A stretch of 62,485 nt of DNA from Tritrichomonas foetus (taxonomy: Eukaryota > Parabasalia > Tritrichomonadida > Tritrichomonadidae). Below are positions 20,084 to 29,651 of this stretch, in pieces. Every line of letters starts with the position of its first letter. The first letter of the stretch is position 1. The notes beneath the pieces were generated by a model. That model saw only the letters and a program-made list of their open reading frames with translations, was not told where the DNA came from and made no database searches. The translations under genes and the position numbers were made by a program. Location of the stretch: assembly GCA_001839685.1 (NCBI GenBank), contig MLAK01000625.1, forward strand, positions 26,248 through 88,732, given 5' to 3'.

Positions 20084-21748
20084 ATGTCGTCTCAGCCTGC
20101 TCTTTTTTACCAAGGAAAATATCAGCAGCTTCTTGAAGAACTCGAAAAGATTCAGGGACCATCGATGCAAGAGATTCATAATTTAGCAATTGTCCAATTT
20201 CTCGCCACAGGTGAAAATCCTCTCCCATCACTCGAAAGCGTCGCGAATCAGATTCGGTCAGAGTCACCAAATGAATCCTGGCCAGCGCATCCTTCCTGGA
20301 ATTTGCTCTGCTACCATATTTGCCTTTATCATTTCTCGGTCGGGAATTATTCCGAATGTAGTTCTCGACTTTCAGAGCTCTGGGAAAATTCAGACAATGC
20401 CGATAGACTTATTGTTCTCTGTACAGCGCTTTTAAGCATCGAACTATACATCAGAAATGGCGATAATGCATTCGTCGATCGAGCCCAAGCATTTCTACAG
20501 CAGCACTTCTCAAATACAGAAGCAGTGACTTCATTTTTGTCAGCCAAAGTCAACGACGATGCTTTTGTCGCATCTGTTTCAAATAGCGTCCAATTTGCAG
20601 CCCTTCGAGCAAACGTTGCAAAAGCATCACACCTGCCGCCCGAAGAAGCCAAGCCTCTACTCGAAAGCGCACTCAGCTCAGTCAGCATATCGCCAGATAT
20701 TAAAAATCGAACGTTATTGCCCGTGAAGAGGGTCATTCCTATCGCATGTGCTGCACTTTGTCTTGATGACCAGGCGCGCTACATCACCATTCTCGAAACA
20801 TGCGACGAGCAGAATCATTTTGCGATATTAAATAACCGTGGAATTTATGAGCTTCTTCAGAACCGTTATTCATCAGCTCTCCTCCACTTTTCAAAGGCAC
20901 TTGATTCTCGCCATAATAATGCGGTAGTATATCCATACCATCAAATTATTTATAATATCGGTTTGTCACTTTTAATGCGTCAGAAAGCTCGTAAAGCATT
21001 CAAATTCTTACATAGTATTATTCCACTTATGTCATCATCACCATACCTCTGGCTTCGACTTTCAGAATGTTGCGTCCTCTTCTACAAGCAGCGCGTCAGT
21101 AAGCTTCGCCAAAGAACTCAACAGACACCAGTGATTGCAAGAACACTTTGTACTGCCACTCGTTCATTTTACATCCTTCCCCAGACTGATTTCAAGCTCT
21201 ATTCGAAATATCCATTACAAGGAGATGGTTATACAGCTGACCTTAACTTAGAGTTTGCAGAAAAGTGCTCCAGAAATGCAATCGCTCTCTGTAACACTGA
21301 CGACCTTCAAACTGTTAAACATTCAGCAGAACTTGTTTGTGCATTTGTTTCACTTGAATTGGGTGATGGAAAACGCGCTGCTGACATGGGCAAAGCTGTT
21401 TCTTCTGCACAGAATGTTGATGCCCAAAGACAGTTCCTTGCAAAGATATACAGCGCACAAGGAAACTCAATGATGGGTGATGCATCAGAAGCACGCGGAA
21501 TTTTGTCAAGATTAATGATTGAAAGTAACAAAGTTCGTGAAAAAGAAGCTCTCGCTGTACATTCTATAACTTTTGCTCTTGTATATATGGCTTCACAGGA
21601 CATGAGAAAGGCACAGGATCAACTCAAGCGAGCACAAGAATCAGCAGCAAGCAGACCAGAAGTGGTTCTTACAAAGGTCGCTTTTGAGTTAAAGAACAGA
21701 AAACCGCAATTCGCAATTGCAGCCCTCAACCAGTACAGTTCGGCGTGA
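20084..21748 (+). CDS. CNOT10: CNOT10-like subunit of the CCR4-NOT complex
   Basis: 554 aa with an ATG start. TPR/alpha-solenoid throughout: LFYQGKYQQLLEELEKIQ, EIHNLAIVQFL, FAILNNRGIYELLQNRYSSALLHF and later SSPYLWLRLSECCVLFYKQ. The last matches the CNOT10 block with Trp-Leu-Arg-Leu-Ala-Glu-Cys-Cys. A long stretch of helices ends DMRKAQDQLKRAQESAASRPEVV. CNOT10 binds CNOT11 and the N-terminus of the CNOT1 scaffold in the cytoplasmic deadenylase. Human CNOT10 is 744 aa, so this version is shorter. GC-rich codon use compared with the surrounding spacer. The upstream 1.4 kb region is shared with SNAP. Confidence 0.85.
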   Translation: MSSQPALFYQGKYQQLLEELEKIQGPSMQEIHNLAIVQFLATGENPLPSLESVANQIRSESPNESWPAHPSWNLLCYHICLYHFSVGNYSECSSRLSELWENSDNADRLIVLCTALLSIELYIRNGDNAFVDRAQAFLQQHFSNTEAVTSFLSAKVNDDAFVASVSNSVQFAALRANVAKASHLPPEEAKPLLESALSSVSISPDIKNRTLLPVKRVIPIACAALCLDDQARYITILETCDEQNHFAILNNRGIYELLQNRYSSALLHFSKALDSRHNNAVVYPYHQIIYNIGLSLLMRQKARKAFKFLHSIIPLMSSSPYLWLRLSECCVLFYKQRVSKLRQRTQQTPVIARTLCTATRSFYILPQTDFKLYSKYPLQGDGYTADLNLEFAEKCSRNAIALCNTDDLQTVKHSAELVCAFVSLELGDGKRAADMGKAVSSAQNVDAQRQFLAKIYSAQGNSMMGDASEARGILSRLMIESNKVREKEALAVHSITFALVYMASQDMRKAQDQLKRAQESAASRPEVVLTKVAFELKNRKPQFAIAALNQYSSA

Positions 21749-22003
21749 CCATGCGGATGGTGTTGCTTGTAAACGAGTTCGAACTGATCACAATTTTATT
21801 ATAAAGCATTTTAAATAAATTTGATATCTAATAACATAATTTCTCTTTCTTTTCATTTTGATTCTCTTACTTTCTATTTTGATTCTCTCGGTGCAATTTC
21901 TATATATTATGAATGATGATTTCAACCAGGAAAATTTATCAAAAAGTGAATAAATAACAGCAAATTTGACCATATTAATTAACCTTGGTTTAATCAACAT
22001 CGA

Positions 22004-22876
22004 ATGCGGGAAAAGAAAATTCGCTTCCGATTTTCTTCACAGACTGTTCCCCATGAAACTCAAACTACTCTCCTAACTACAAATATTCAAAAAAATGTCC
22101 CAACGATTGATAAAATGAGAATATCCGATACAAATACGTTACTCCAAAACGAAGTCCGCCCAATTACGACATTCACTCGCTCGATGATGCAGGGGTACAA
22201 TTCCCGCCTCAGTTTTCTCGTTACAGCCGTCTCCGATCCCAGATTTGAGCCCCTTTCGCCACCGCATGAAATGTACTCAGACCTCCAGATTGGATTCAAA
22301 TGCCAGTTGAACGATAAATATTTCACCTTATCGACGCCCAACGACCATCATAAGAATGATTTTCAATATGCCGAACATCTCGTATCGTTTTTGGAATGCC
22401 TTGAAACAGGAACGTTGACACCAGAAATTCTAATGCTTCTCACAAAGCTCAAAGTCAAAACATGGGACAACGGATTTATTATTTGTCAAGTGATTGATAA
22501 TCGAATCACGCCCAAAGTCATTTCTTACGTTAAGTTAGAAATAGGGCCAGATGTTTTGGGTCTTCCTAATTTTCGGCAGCCTAACCCAGAAGCAAAATTG
22601 GATTTTGAACGTCGCGTTTTGCTTTTGAAAAGGCCGATGATTTGCACAGACCCTTCGCCAGACGTGGCACGCGTCCAAAGCTGTGTCGACTGGAGGAAGA
22701 AAATGTGGGTTCCAACCAAGCCGAGAAAGAAGGAAAACATCGAGCCACCGCCCGAGCCACCAAAGAAAGCACCACCAGTCGTTGCAGCTCATTTCACGCA
22801 ACTGAGAACAAAAGTAGACATCCCTGAAACGCTTCAGCAACGCTTTGTAATGATTGTGAATCAGCCAAAGCCGTGA
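22004..22876 (+). CDS. SPT20-like SAGA subunit
   Basis: 290 aa from the ATG at 22004; a start at Met38 is also possible. The central part follows the SPT20 pattern. YAEHLVSFLECLETGTLTPE is followed by helices and strand KTWDNGFIICQVIDNR, equivalent to the family block with Cys-Gly-Cys-Val before Ile-Arg-Asp-Tyr-Arg. Then comes KLDFERRVLLLKRPMICTDP, equivalent to the block ending Leu-Cys-Leu-Asp-Pro, and a basic segment WRKKMW. A Pro/Lys tail follows. SPT20 is a structural subunit of the SAGA coactivator. The protein is much shorter than fungal or human SPT20 and keeps only the conserved N-terminal module. Identification is by remembered pattern. Confidence 0.65.
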   Translation: MREKKIRFRFSSQTVPHETQTTLLTTNIQKNVPTIDKMRISDTNTLLQNEVRPITTFTRSMMQGYNSRLSFLVTAVSDPRFEPLSPPHEMYSDLQIGFKCQLNDKYFTLSTPNDHHKNDFQYAEHLVSFLECLETGTLTPEILMLLTKLKVKTWDNGFIICQVIDNRITPKVISYVKLEIGPDVLGLPNFRQPNPEAKLDFERRVLLLKRPMICTDPSPDVARVQSCVDWRKKMWVPTKPRKKENIEPPPEPPKKAPPVVAAHFTQLRTKVDIPETLQQRFVMIVNQPKP

Positions 22877-23040
22877 AGAAAATGTAAAGTATATGTATAA
22901 ACGCAACTTTTTATAAATAAATATATTTTTTTGCTTCATCTTGTGGGATTTTCTTGTATACTTTCGGAGTAATTAATATGGGAAAATGAAAATACAAAGC
23001 TTGAGTGAAGGTGAGAAAAGAAGATGAATTTATGAGAACT

Positions 23041-23826
23041 CATTTCATATTTGTAAGTCATTTCATTTGTTAATCATTTCATATTTGTGAATCATTTCGT
23101 TTGTTAATCATTTCATTTGTAAATCATTTCATTTGTAAATCATTTCATTTGTNNNNNNNNNNNNNNNNNNNNNNNNNNNNNNNNNNNNNNNNNNNNNNNN
23201 NNNNNNNNNNNNNNNNNNNNNNNNNNNNNNNNNNNNNNNNNNNNNNNNNNNNNNNNNNNNNNNNNNNNNNNNNNNNNNNNNNNNNNNNNNNNNNNNNNNN
23301 NNNNNNNNNNNNNNNNNNNNNNNNNNNNNNNNNNNNNNNNNNNNNNNNNNNNNNNNNNNNNNNNNNNNNNNNNNNNNNNNNNNNNNNNNNNNNNNNNNNN
23401 NNNNNNNNNNNNNNNNNNNNNNNNNNNNNNNNNNNNNNNNNNNNNNNNNNNNNNNNNNNNNNNNNNNNNNNNNNNNNNNNNNNNNNNNNNNNNNNNNNNN
23501 NNNNNNNNNNNNNNNNNNNNNNNNNNNNNNNNNNNNNNNNNNNNNNNNNNNNNNNNNNNNNNNNNNNNNNNNNNNNNNNTCATTTCATTTGTGAATCATT
23601 TCATTTGTGAATCATTTCATTTGTGAATCATTTCATTTGTGAATCATTTCATTTGTGAATCATTTCATTTGTGAATCATTTCATTTGTGAATCATTTCAT
23701 TTGTGAATCATTTCATTTGTGAATCATTTCATTTGTGAATCATTTCATTTGTTAATCAATCCATTTGTGAATCATTTCATTTGTGAATCATTTCATTTGT
23801 GAATCATTTCATATTTGTAAATCATT
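23041..23826. repeat. 16-bp minisatellite interrupted by gap
   Basis: Head-to-tail copies of TCATTTCATTTGTGAA with small variants (TAAATC or TTAATC in place of TGAATC) on both sides of a run of N. About 11 perfect or near-perfect copies follow the gap. Both flanks carry the same unit, so the gap almost certainly hides more copies. Confidence 0.95.
23153..23579. other. Assembly gap (427 N)
   Basis: A run of N inside the 16-bp minisatellite. Its length is likely an estimate. Open frames called across it have no meaning. Confidence 0.99.
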
Positions 23827-23994
23827 TACACACATTATGAATCATTAACAATTTCTTTTTGATCGAATCCATCATTAGACAATTCCAGAATCCTTTAATC
23901 AAAAACCCTTGAGATCAACTCTCGTTAATTATGTATGAAACAAATGGTAAAAATGCTAAAAATTATTCATATCAATGAAAGAACAATAAATCTT

Positions 23995-24735
23995 TTAATC
24001 AGTCTTGGCTTTCTTCAAAACAGAATCTCTATATTTAATATACTTCTTCTTCTTTTCAGCGTCAGCCGTATTCTCGATGAGAAGATCCCATCCTTCAGCT
24101 GCCTGATCGTCGAGCATTACTGCCTTTGCAAGCTGATTGCGAGCAATTGCCATATTTTCATTTGCATTATAATATTCGTCCTGCCCAATGTTGATTCTAT
24201 TTCGTGCAGCTCCGATGAGGTATTCTGGCTTTTCTTCGAGGGCTGCTGCTTCATCGAAACAGAATGCTGCTCTTTGCGGTATTCCTTCTAGTTCGTAGAG
24301 CTTTCCGAGTTCCGACCATGCAAGCGCATCATCCCAAAATACTTCGAGGTGCTTTACATAGCTTCCGATTAATTCGATTGGATCTCGCGACTTGGATTTA
24401 AGCCATAAAACTGTGCGGGAAAACATAACGTCATCTGGGTATGTTTCTGTCCAATCGCTAATCATGCTTTCGAGATTTCCATTTCTATCTTTTCCATCTT
24501 GAATATTTATAACCCATTTGAGGAGCATGAATGGAGATTTTCTATCGTACTTTTTGGAGAGGTAGACGAGGATTTTCTGCGCTTCTTTGCGATAATCTTC
24601 TCTGTCGCTCATAGCGAGTAAAATAGCGAGCTTGCATTTCTGAATATCATTGAGATGAGATGTTCCTTCCTTCAAAATTTGTCCAGCAAGGTCATCATTT
24701 GGAAATCCAAGAATATGATCGATCTGATTAATCAT
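23995..24735 (-). CDS. EMC2: EMC2-like subunit of the ER membrane complex
   Basis: 246 aa from the first ATG at 24735. The frame stays open upstream to a TTG at 24834 and beyond, so up to about 33 more codons may belong to the gene if a start or intron has been missed. TPR structure: DYRKEAQKILVYLSKKYDRK, then YPDDVMFSRTVLWLKSKSRDP, DDALAWSELGKLYELEGIPQ and RAAFCFDEAAALEEKPEYL. The pattern Ala-Trp-Ser-Glu-Leu then Ala-Ala-Phe-Cys-Phe-Asp-Glu matches the EMC2 core. EMC2 is the cytosolic scaffold of the EMC insertase for tail-anchored and multipass proteins. The divergent neighbour, 205 bp away, encodes a secreted protein. Confidence 0.85.
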   Translation of the reverse strand: MINQIDHILGFPNDDLAGQILKEGTSHLNDIQKCKLAILLAMSDREDYRKEAQKILVYLSKKYDRKSPFMLLKWVINIQDGKDRNGNLESMISDWTETYPDDVMFSRTVLWLKSKSRDPIELIGSYVKHLEVFWDDALAWSELGKLYELEGIPQRAAFCFDEAAALEEKPEYLIGAARNRINIGQDEYYNANENMAIARNQLAKAVMLDDQAAEGWDLLIENTADAEKKKKYIKYRDSVLKKAKTD

Positions 24736-24940
24736 AAGAAATTCCTTCTTTTTTGGCTTAGCCACTTTTTCTTCGATCAAGAAATTTAAATTTATATTTG
24801 GCTTCAAAGCATTCAAATTTGAATCCACGAACAACTTTGTGATTCTATAGGTGAAATAGATTGAGAAGATTATAAGGTCAAAAAGTTTAACAGTAATAAT
24901 AAGGTGAAAAATGTGAATATTAAGGTTAAATTATGATAAA

Positions 24941-27079
24941 ATGTTTTTGTGGCATTTTTTGGTCTTTTTTCTTCTCAACGGCTCAGAATGCAAGGCGACA
25001 CCTTTGAACGCATCAAAAAATTCCGAGCTTTTGGCTGTCGATGAGCCAAAAGTTTTCGATATTTCCAAATCTCATATTTTCATAACCTTATCGAAGGACT
25101 TGAAAGAATTTCTGATTGAAACAGACGAGAAAGATCCCGCATCAATTCCCATCGACGAAAAAATCATCATCAAAGGCGAAACCGATAAATATTCGATATT
25201 CGTAAAAACGCCAAACAAAGAAAAAATAAAAGCCAAACTTTTACTCAAATCAGTTCACATCGATTTATCAGAAAAAGAAGACGAGTCTCCAATCAAAATT
25301 AAAAAGTCCTCATTTGTCCAGATTTTACTTAGTGGCAAGGTTTTTCTTAAAGGAGGAAAAAATTCGCCAGCAGTTTCTCTCGACGCGAAGTCTTCCCCAA
25401 GACTCCAAATTAAAAACTATAAGGAAAATAGCAAATTGGTTGCAATCAGTGGAAGTGGAGGCGCAGCAGGAATCGGAACATGCAGAAAATCAAATTCTGA
25501 AGATGATGATAAGAAAGAAGAAGAAAATAATGAAAATTCATTTTCCATTTCAATCATTGATGCGACAGTTTCTGCCACAGCTGTTCACGACGAGTTGTCT
25601 GGGGGAGGAGGAGCAGGAATTGGAGGAGGAGCGCGAAGAAAGAATGGAGGAACCATCACTATTAAAGATTCAAATGTTTCCGCGTTTGGAAGCTGCGGAG
25701 GAGCAGGAATAGGAAGCGGATTTAAAGGAAGTATCGATTCTGTTAAAATCACTCGCTCGTCAATCATTTCAAAAGGAAAATATTCAGACAATAGCAGCAA
25801 AAGAAAAAATGACATTCATAATGAGGATAAACAAGCTTTGACAGAACCTGATTTAGAAGACATTGGTGGATCCGGAATTGGTGGTGGATATTTCGGGAGT
25901 TGCCCACAAATAGAAATATTCGAATCAACGATTCAAAGCGAAGGCGGAAAAGGCGCTTCTGGAATAGGTTCTGCACAAAACAACAGAATCGCACAAAATA
26001 ACGTTATAAAAGATGATAAAAATGATGATAAACAGTCGGCAATTGGAATAAAGATAGAAAGATCAAAAGTCACTGCTATTGGTGGAAGAGGTGGTGCTGG
26101 AATTGGAAGTGGAAATGAATGCACAGAAAACAATAATATGAGAATAATTGTTGACGATTCAATAATTAATACAATTGGTGGAAAGGGAGCAGCTGGAATC
26201 GGAGGAGGAATCCAAAGCGATAAATTTTCAATTATTATAAAGGATTCACAAGTTACATCGAAAGGAGGATCATCATATACATCACAAAATATACTTGGAA
26301 GTGGGGCTGGCATTGGAAACGGTCAATACGGTCAGATTTTTTCTTCAATATCGATTGAAAAGTCACAAGTTCTTACTGAAGGTGGTGATGCTGAAGGATC
26401 TTTCCCAAGTGGATCAGGAATTGGTGCTGGTTCTTTTGGGCTTCTTGGAAAAATTTCTATCGATGAATCTGATGTTTTTTCAATGTGTGGAAAAAGTCAA
26501 ATCGGCGCATCTGGAATTGGTGGAAGCCTCACTGATGAAGCTGTAATTTTAATTGAAAAATCAAAAGTAGCTGCTATTGGTGGAACGAAAACACCAGGAA
26601 TTGGAGGAACTGAATCATCTAAAAACAAACTTACTGTCATAAATAGTGAAATCGATTGTCACAGCCAACTCCCATCAAAATCAATAATCTCAGAAATTAA
26701 CAAAGATGATGAAGAAAGTGAATCAAAAAATACAAATAATGATGAAAATGCTAATGATAGCAAAAACGACTGTGCTTTCATTTTGTTGAATACTTTTGCT
26801 GATGAAATTGATATAAATTATGGAATTAAAATTGTTCCAATGAGTGGAAAGGTCAAAGATAGAATTATTGATATTTTCCTAGATGATAAAGCAATGGCAA
26901 TTTCAGTAAAATCTAAAGGAAAATACAAAATTCATGTTGTAGATGAAAAGGGAGAAATCATTGGGCACCTTGTTCATACAAGTAACAATGAAATTTTTAA
27001 TGTCAAAGAAAAAATTAATAATTTCATAAATGTGAAGGTTTTCAATCCAAATAACAAGAATGAAGATGATGACAATTGA
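24941..27079 (+). CDS. Secreted GAGIG-repeat protein, predicted beta-helix
   Basis: 712 aa with an ATG start. A signal peptide is clear: MFLWHFLVFFLLNGSECKA. Residues about 25-165 are beta-rich. Residues about 170-570 hold ten or so repeats with a consensus of hydrophobic-x-Ile-x-x-Ser-x-Val, then GG, then GAGIG(G/S)G. Examples are GGGGAGIGGGARRKNGG, CGGAGIGSGFKGS and GGKGAAGIGGGIQ. Repeat length is about 30-45 residues, with acidic or Asn-rich insertions. Such repeats are familiar from large bacterial surface proteins and suggest a right-handed parallel beta-helix. The C-terminal 110 residues are another beta-rich unit, with no transmembrane segment or GPI-type tail. It is likely secreted or cell-surface attached. 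Function unknown; adhesion is only a guess. The bacterial flavour raises the question of transfer. Confidence 0.8.
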   Translation: MFLWHFLVFFLLNGSECKATPLNASKNSELLAVDEPKVFDISKSHIFITLSKDLKEFLIETDEKDPASIPIDEKIIIKGETDKYSIFVKTPNKEKIKAKLLLKSVHIDLSEKEDESPIKIKKSSFVQILLSGKVFLKGGKNSPAVSLDAKSSPRLQIKNYKENSKLVAISGSGGAAGIGTCRKSNSEDDDKKEEENNENSFSISIIDATVSATAVHDELSGGGGAGIGGGARRKNGGTITIKDSNVSAFGSCGGAGIGSGFKGSIDSVKITRSSIISKGKYSDNSSKRKNDIHNEDKQALTEPDLEDIGGSGIGGGYFGSCPQIEIFESTIQSEGGKGASGIGSAQNNRIAQNNVIKDDKNDDKQSAIGIKIERSKVTAIGGRGGAGIGSGNECTENNNMRIIVDDSIINTIGGKGAAGIGGGIQSDKFSIIIKDSQVTSKGGSSYTSQNILGSGAGIGNGQYGQIFSSISIEKSQVLTEGGDAEGSFPSGSGIGAGSFGLLGKISIDESDVFSMCGKSQIGASGIGGSLTDEAVILIEKSKVAAIGGTKTPGIGGTESSKNKLTVINSEIDCHSQLPSKSIISEINKDDEESESKNTNNDENANDSKNDCAFILLNTFADEIDINYGIKIVPMSGKVKDRIIDIFLDDKAMAISVKSKGKYKIHVVDEKGEIIGHLVHTSNNEIFNVKEKINNFINVKVFNPNNKNEDDDN

Positions 27080-27594
27080 AATTCCACATTGCGTCTGTTT
27101 TTATTTTTTATGTAAATGTATATATTGAATAGCAAATTTGTTAATGATTTTATCTGATATTTATTTTTGAGTTTATGATTCAAAACAAATGACGATTGTT
27201 CTCCCACATCTGAGAAAGAATAGAACATCTTTATTACGACCAAGAGCGAAAAGAAAAATGATCATAGCCCCTGATTCATAAACTCATAGATATTCACATT
27301 CAATAATATTTAGTGATGCAAGATCATTTTGTCAAATTTTCTATCTTCGAAAATAATCAACCATTTTCTTTAGAGAGCTTATAACTATTGTTCTTCTTAA
27401 GACACGTGAAATATTCATCATGGAGGGTGAGTATTCTGGCCATCATCTTCTCATGTGAATGCATCCATTACAATTAGCCTGTGTAGGACTCAGAAGGAGA
27501 GATGATGGAAAGAAAGATTGGTTTTTATATATACAAAAAAGTAAGAAGCAGAGAAAGATAAAAATTGAGTGGCTAGAGAAATGTTTAGCAATGC
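27080..27594. other. Intergenic between convergent genes, possible structured RNA
   Basis: 515 bp. The part from about 27400 to 27510 is less AT-rich than normal spacer and contains the inverted pair CCATCATCT/AGATGATGG (27440-27448 and 27500-27508), extendable to 12 bp with one bulge. The rest is plain AT-rich spacer. Confidence 0.4.
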
Positions 27595-29085
27595 TTACTC
27601 TTCGTCTGATGATGATGAAGATGAGGTCTTTTTAGGTGCTTCTTCAGCTGGTGTTTCTTCGGCTGACTTTGGTTCGACTGTACGAACCTTGCGGTTGAGG
27701 ACAAGTGTGACCTTTCCGTATGATTCGTGCCTTCCTTCAAGAGCTTTTTCGTCGTTGAAATGTATTGGCTTCTTGAGGTCGTATGATTCTGGTCCGTTTT
27801 CTTTGTCTTCCTCGACATTCTTGATTGGGAGTCTTGCTGTTCCGATGCGGAGGACACCTTGTTGTGAGTGTCTTTGGTAGACGACAACGTTGACTGCGTC
27901 TCCCTTCTTGCCCTTTGGAAGAACGAATTCCTTGTTATATTGTGGTGAGTTTGAGTGTTCGTCATCGGTTGTGACCTTTTGGCCCTTTCCCTTTCCGAGG
28001 GCTGAGCGGCCGATGAGTTGGACTGTAGCGAAAACATCAGTGTTGTCATCATCGAGTGTGACGAGGTTTTCGAATCCGACGAGGGTACCTGTGATTTCGT
28101 GAACCTTCTTTGGCTTGATGCATTCTTCCTTTGTCTTTGTGGAAAGGTTGGCGTGGACGTGGTCAAAGTCTCCATCCTTGAGGATGTCGGAGAGGGACTT
28201 GGAGCATTCTGAGTAACCTGAGAATGATGTTGAGTATGATGAGCTGTATGATCCCCATGAGAAGTGGCACTTTCCGAGATCGCCTCCCTTGTTGGCAACA
28301 TCTGGGTCGATTGGGTTGATGTGGAATTCGAGATGTCCAGCTGGTTCACCCTTGCGCTGGACGTCTTGGTCGAAGTGGACTGGTGTATCTTGTGTGATTT
28401 GGGAGAGTGGGAATTCGAGGGCATCCATCATTTGGTCATCATGGGCAATATCGTCATCCCAAAGTTCGACGACGAGGGTATCATCGGCTTCTGTGGTTGT
28501 GAGGAAGATGTGTTGGTTCCATTCTGGGTTGCAGTTGTTCTTAACTGTCTTTGTGCGGACGAAGTAATCTCTTCCGAAATTCTTAAGATAAACTTTGATG
28601 TATGGGTCAGAGGCGTTGCCATCCATCTTGATGAGGTCGGATGCCTTGACGCAGTGGATGTCGAAGGCGATTTCTTTCTTGTCATCATCATCTGCTGGTG
28701 GTTCTCCTCCAGCGAAAACAGTGAATCTGAGAACGCCGGTGTGTTCGCCATTCTTGGCGAGTTGGAATTCGAATTGTTTCTCTTCTTCAACTGGAAGTTC
28801 TTTGACTGGGATCTTGATCTTGTCAGCGATTGTATCATCCCTGAAAACATCCTTGTCATAAACGTTGACGACAAGTGTGTCTTTGGCTGGTTTCTGGCAC
28901 TTTAAGACGAAAGTTTCTTCCCATGATGGGTTTAAGTCGTTTGAGCGGGATGATGTCTTGACACGGCTCTTCCTCTTGAGTTGTTTGAGGTGGAATGTAA
29001 CGTATGGGTCTGAGGATCCAGTGGCGTCTTTGGCTTTGAGGTGATTGCATGAAATGTTGCGGATGGTAATTGGGAGCACGCTCAT
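27595..29085 (-). CDS. Multi-C2-domain protein
   Basis: 496 aa from the ATG at 29085; the 14 codons upstream of it in frame are rejected. C2 domain 1 (about 1-125): LPITIRNISCNHLKAKDA, GSSDPYVTFHL, NPSWEETFVL, VYDKDVFRDD. C2 domain 2 (about 137-265): IHCVKASDLIKMDGNASDPY, NPEWNQHIFL, LWDDDIAHDD. The Ca2+-binding Asp residues of both loops are present. A third beta-rich C2-like part (about 320-450) lacks the clear Asp pattern. The tail is Ala/Glu then a Ser run ending SSSSSSDEE. C2 domains bind phospholipid in a Ca2+-dependent manner; such proteins act at membranes in trafficking or repair. Strong codon bias towards G and C at third positions suggests very high expression. Confidence 0.92.
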   Translation of the reverse strand: MSVLPITIRNISCNHLKAKDATGSSDPYVTFHLKQLKRKSRVKTSSRSNDLNPSWEETFVLKCQKPAKDTLVVNVYDKDVFRDDTIADKIKIPVKELPVEEEKQFEFQLAKNGEHTGVLRFTVFAGGEPPADDDDKKEIAFDIHCVKASDLIKMDGNASDPYIKVYLKNFGRDYFVRTKTVKNNCNPEWNQHIFLTTTEADDTLVVELWDDDIAHDDQMMDALEFPLSQITQDTPVHFDQDVQRKGEPAGHLEFHINPIDPDVANKGGDLGKCHFSWGSYSSSYSTSFSGYSECSKSLSDILKDGDFDHVHANLSTKTKEECIKPKKVHEITGTLVGFENLVTLDDDNTDVFATVQLIGRSALGKGKGQKVTTDDEHSNSPQYNKEFVLPKGKKGDAVNVVVYQRHSQQGVLRIGTARLPIKNVEEDKENGPESYDLKKPIHFNDEKALEGRHESYGKVTLVLNRKVRTVEPKSAEETPAEEAPKKTSSSSSSDEE

Positions 29086-29651
29086 GTTATTTATATATAT
29101 AAATAATGTGACATGACTAACTGACATAAACCACTTCTAACCTCCAAAATGCATTGAAATATTCTATTAGTTTTATTGAAAAATGATAAGACTTTTTCAA
29201 TTTCAAGCTCATTCCTATGTTCGTACCACACTTATCACGCCACGAAATGCATGAATAAAACTACATTGTGTAAGTAATAAAAAACTTTTTATGTTTTGGA
29301 TTTTCTTTCTTTTCACATTCATTTTCTTACATAAAAAATGATTTCATCGACTTTCAATTCATTCTTTTTTCTGAGTTTCTTCGTAATATTTGAAAAGTTT
29401 ATGATCAATTTTCGAAAATCCTCATTAATAATTGATGACTAATTGAAATTACATTGAAATAAATTATGAAAGTTCAATAATTTGGATCGAGAGTTTCAAA
29501 GAAAAAAAAAAATAATATATTTTATTGAAAATTACTTTTTGAATAAATTTAATCATTTCTCTATACAAATAAACTTTTCTGAAGCTTTGAATAAATATAT
29601 TTGTGAACTATTTGAACACTCACTTTTTCAAAAGTTATTGAGCTTTATTTC

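Larger units (their letters stand above)
22877..23994. other. Intergenic with minisatellite and gap
   Basis: 1118 bp between the convergent SPT20-like and EMC2 genes. Most of it is the 16-bp minisatellite and a run of N. The flanks are plain AT-rich spacer. Confidence 0.7.

Noticed and set aside
23101..23610. Open frames across the first gap
   Set aside because: They are made of N and minisatellite units.
27585..28905. Long frames antisense or out of frame to the C2 gene (up to 279 codons)
   Set aside because: They are shadows of a gene with strong codon bias; the C2 reading has clear domains and they have none.
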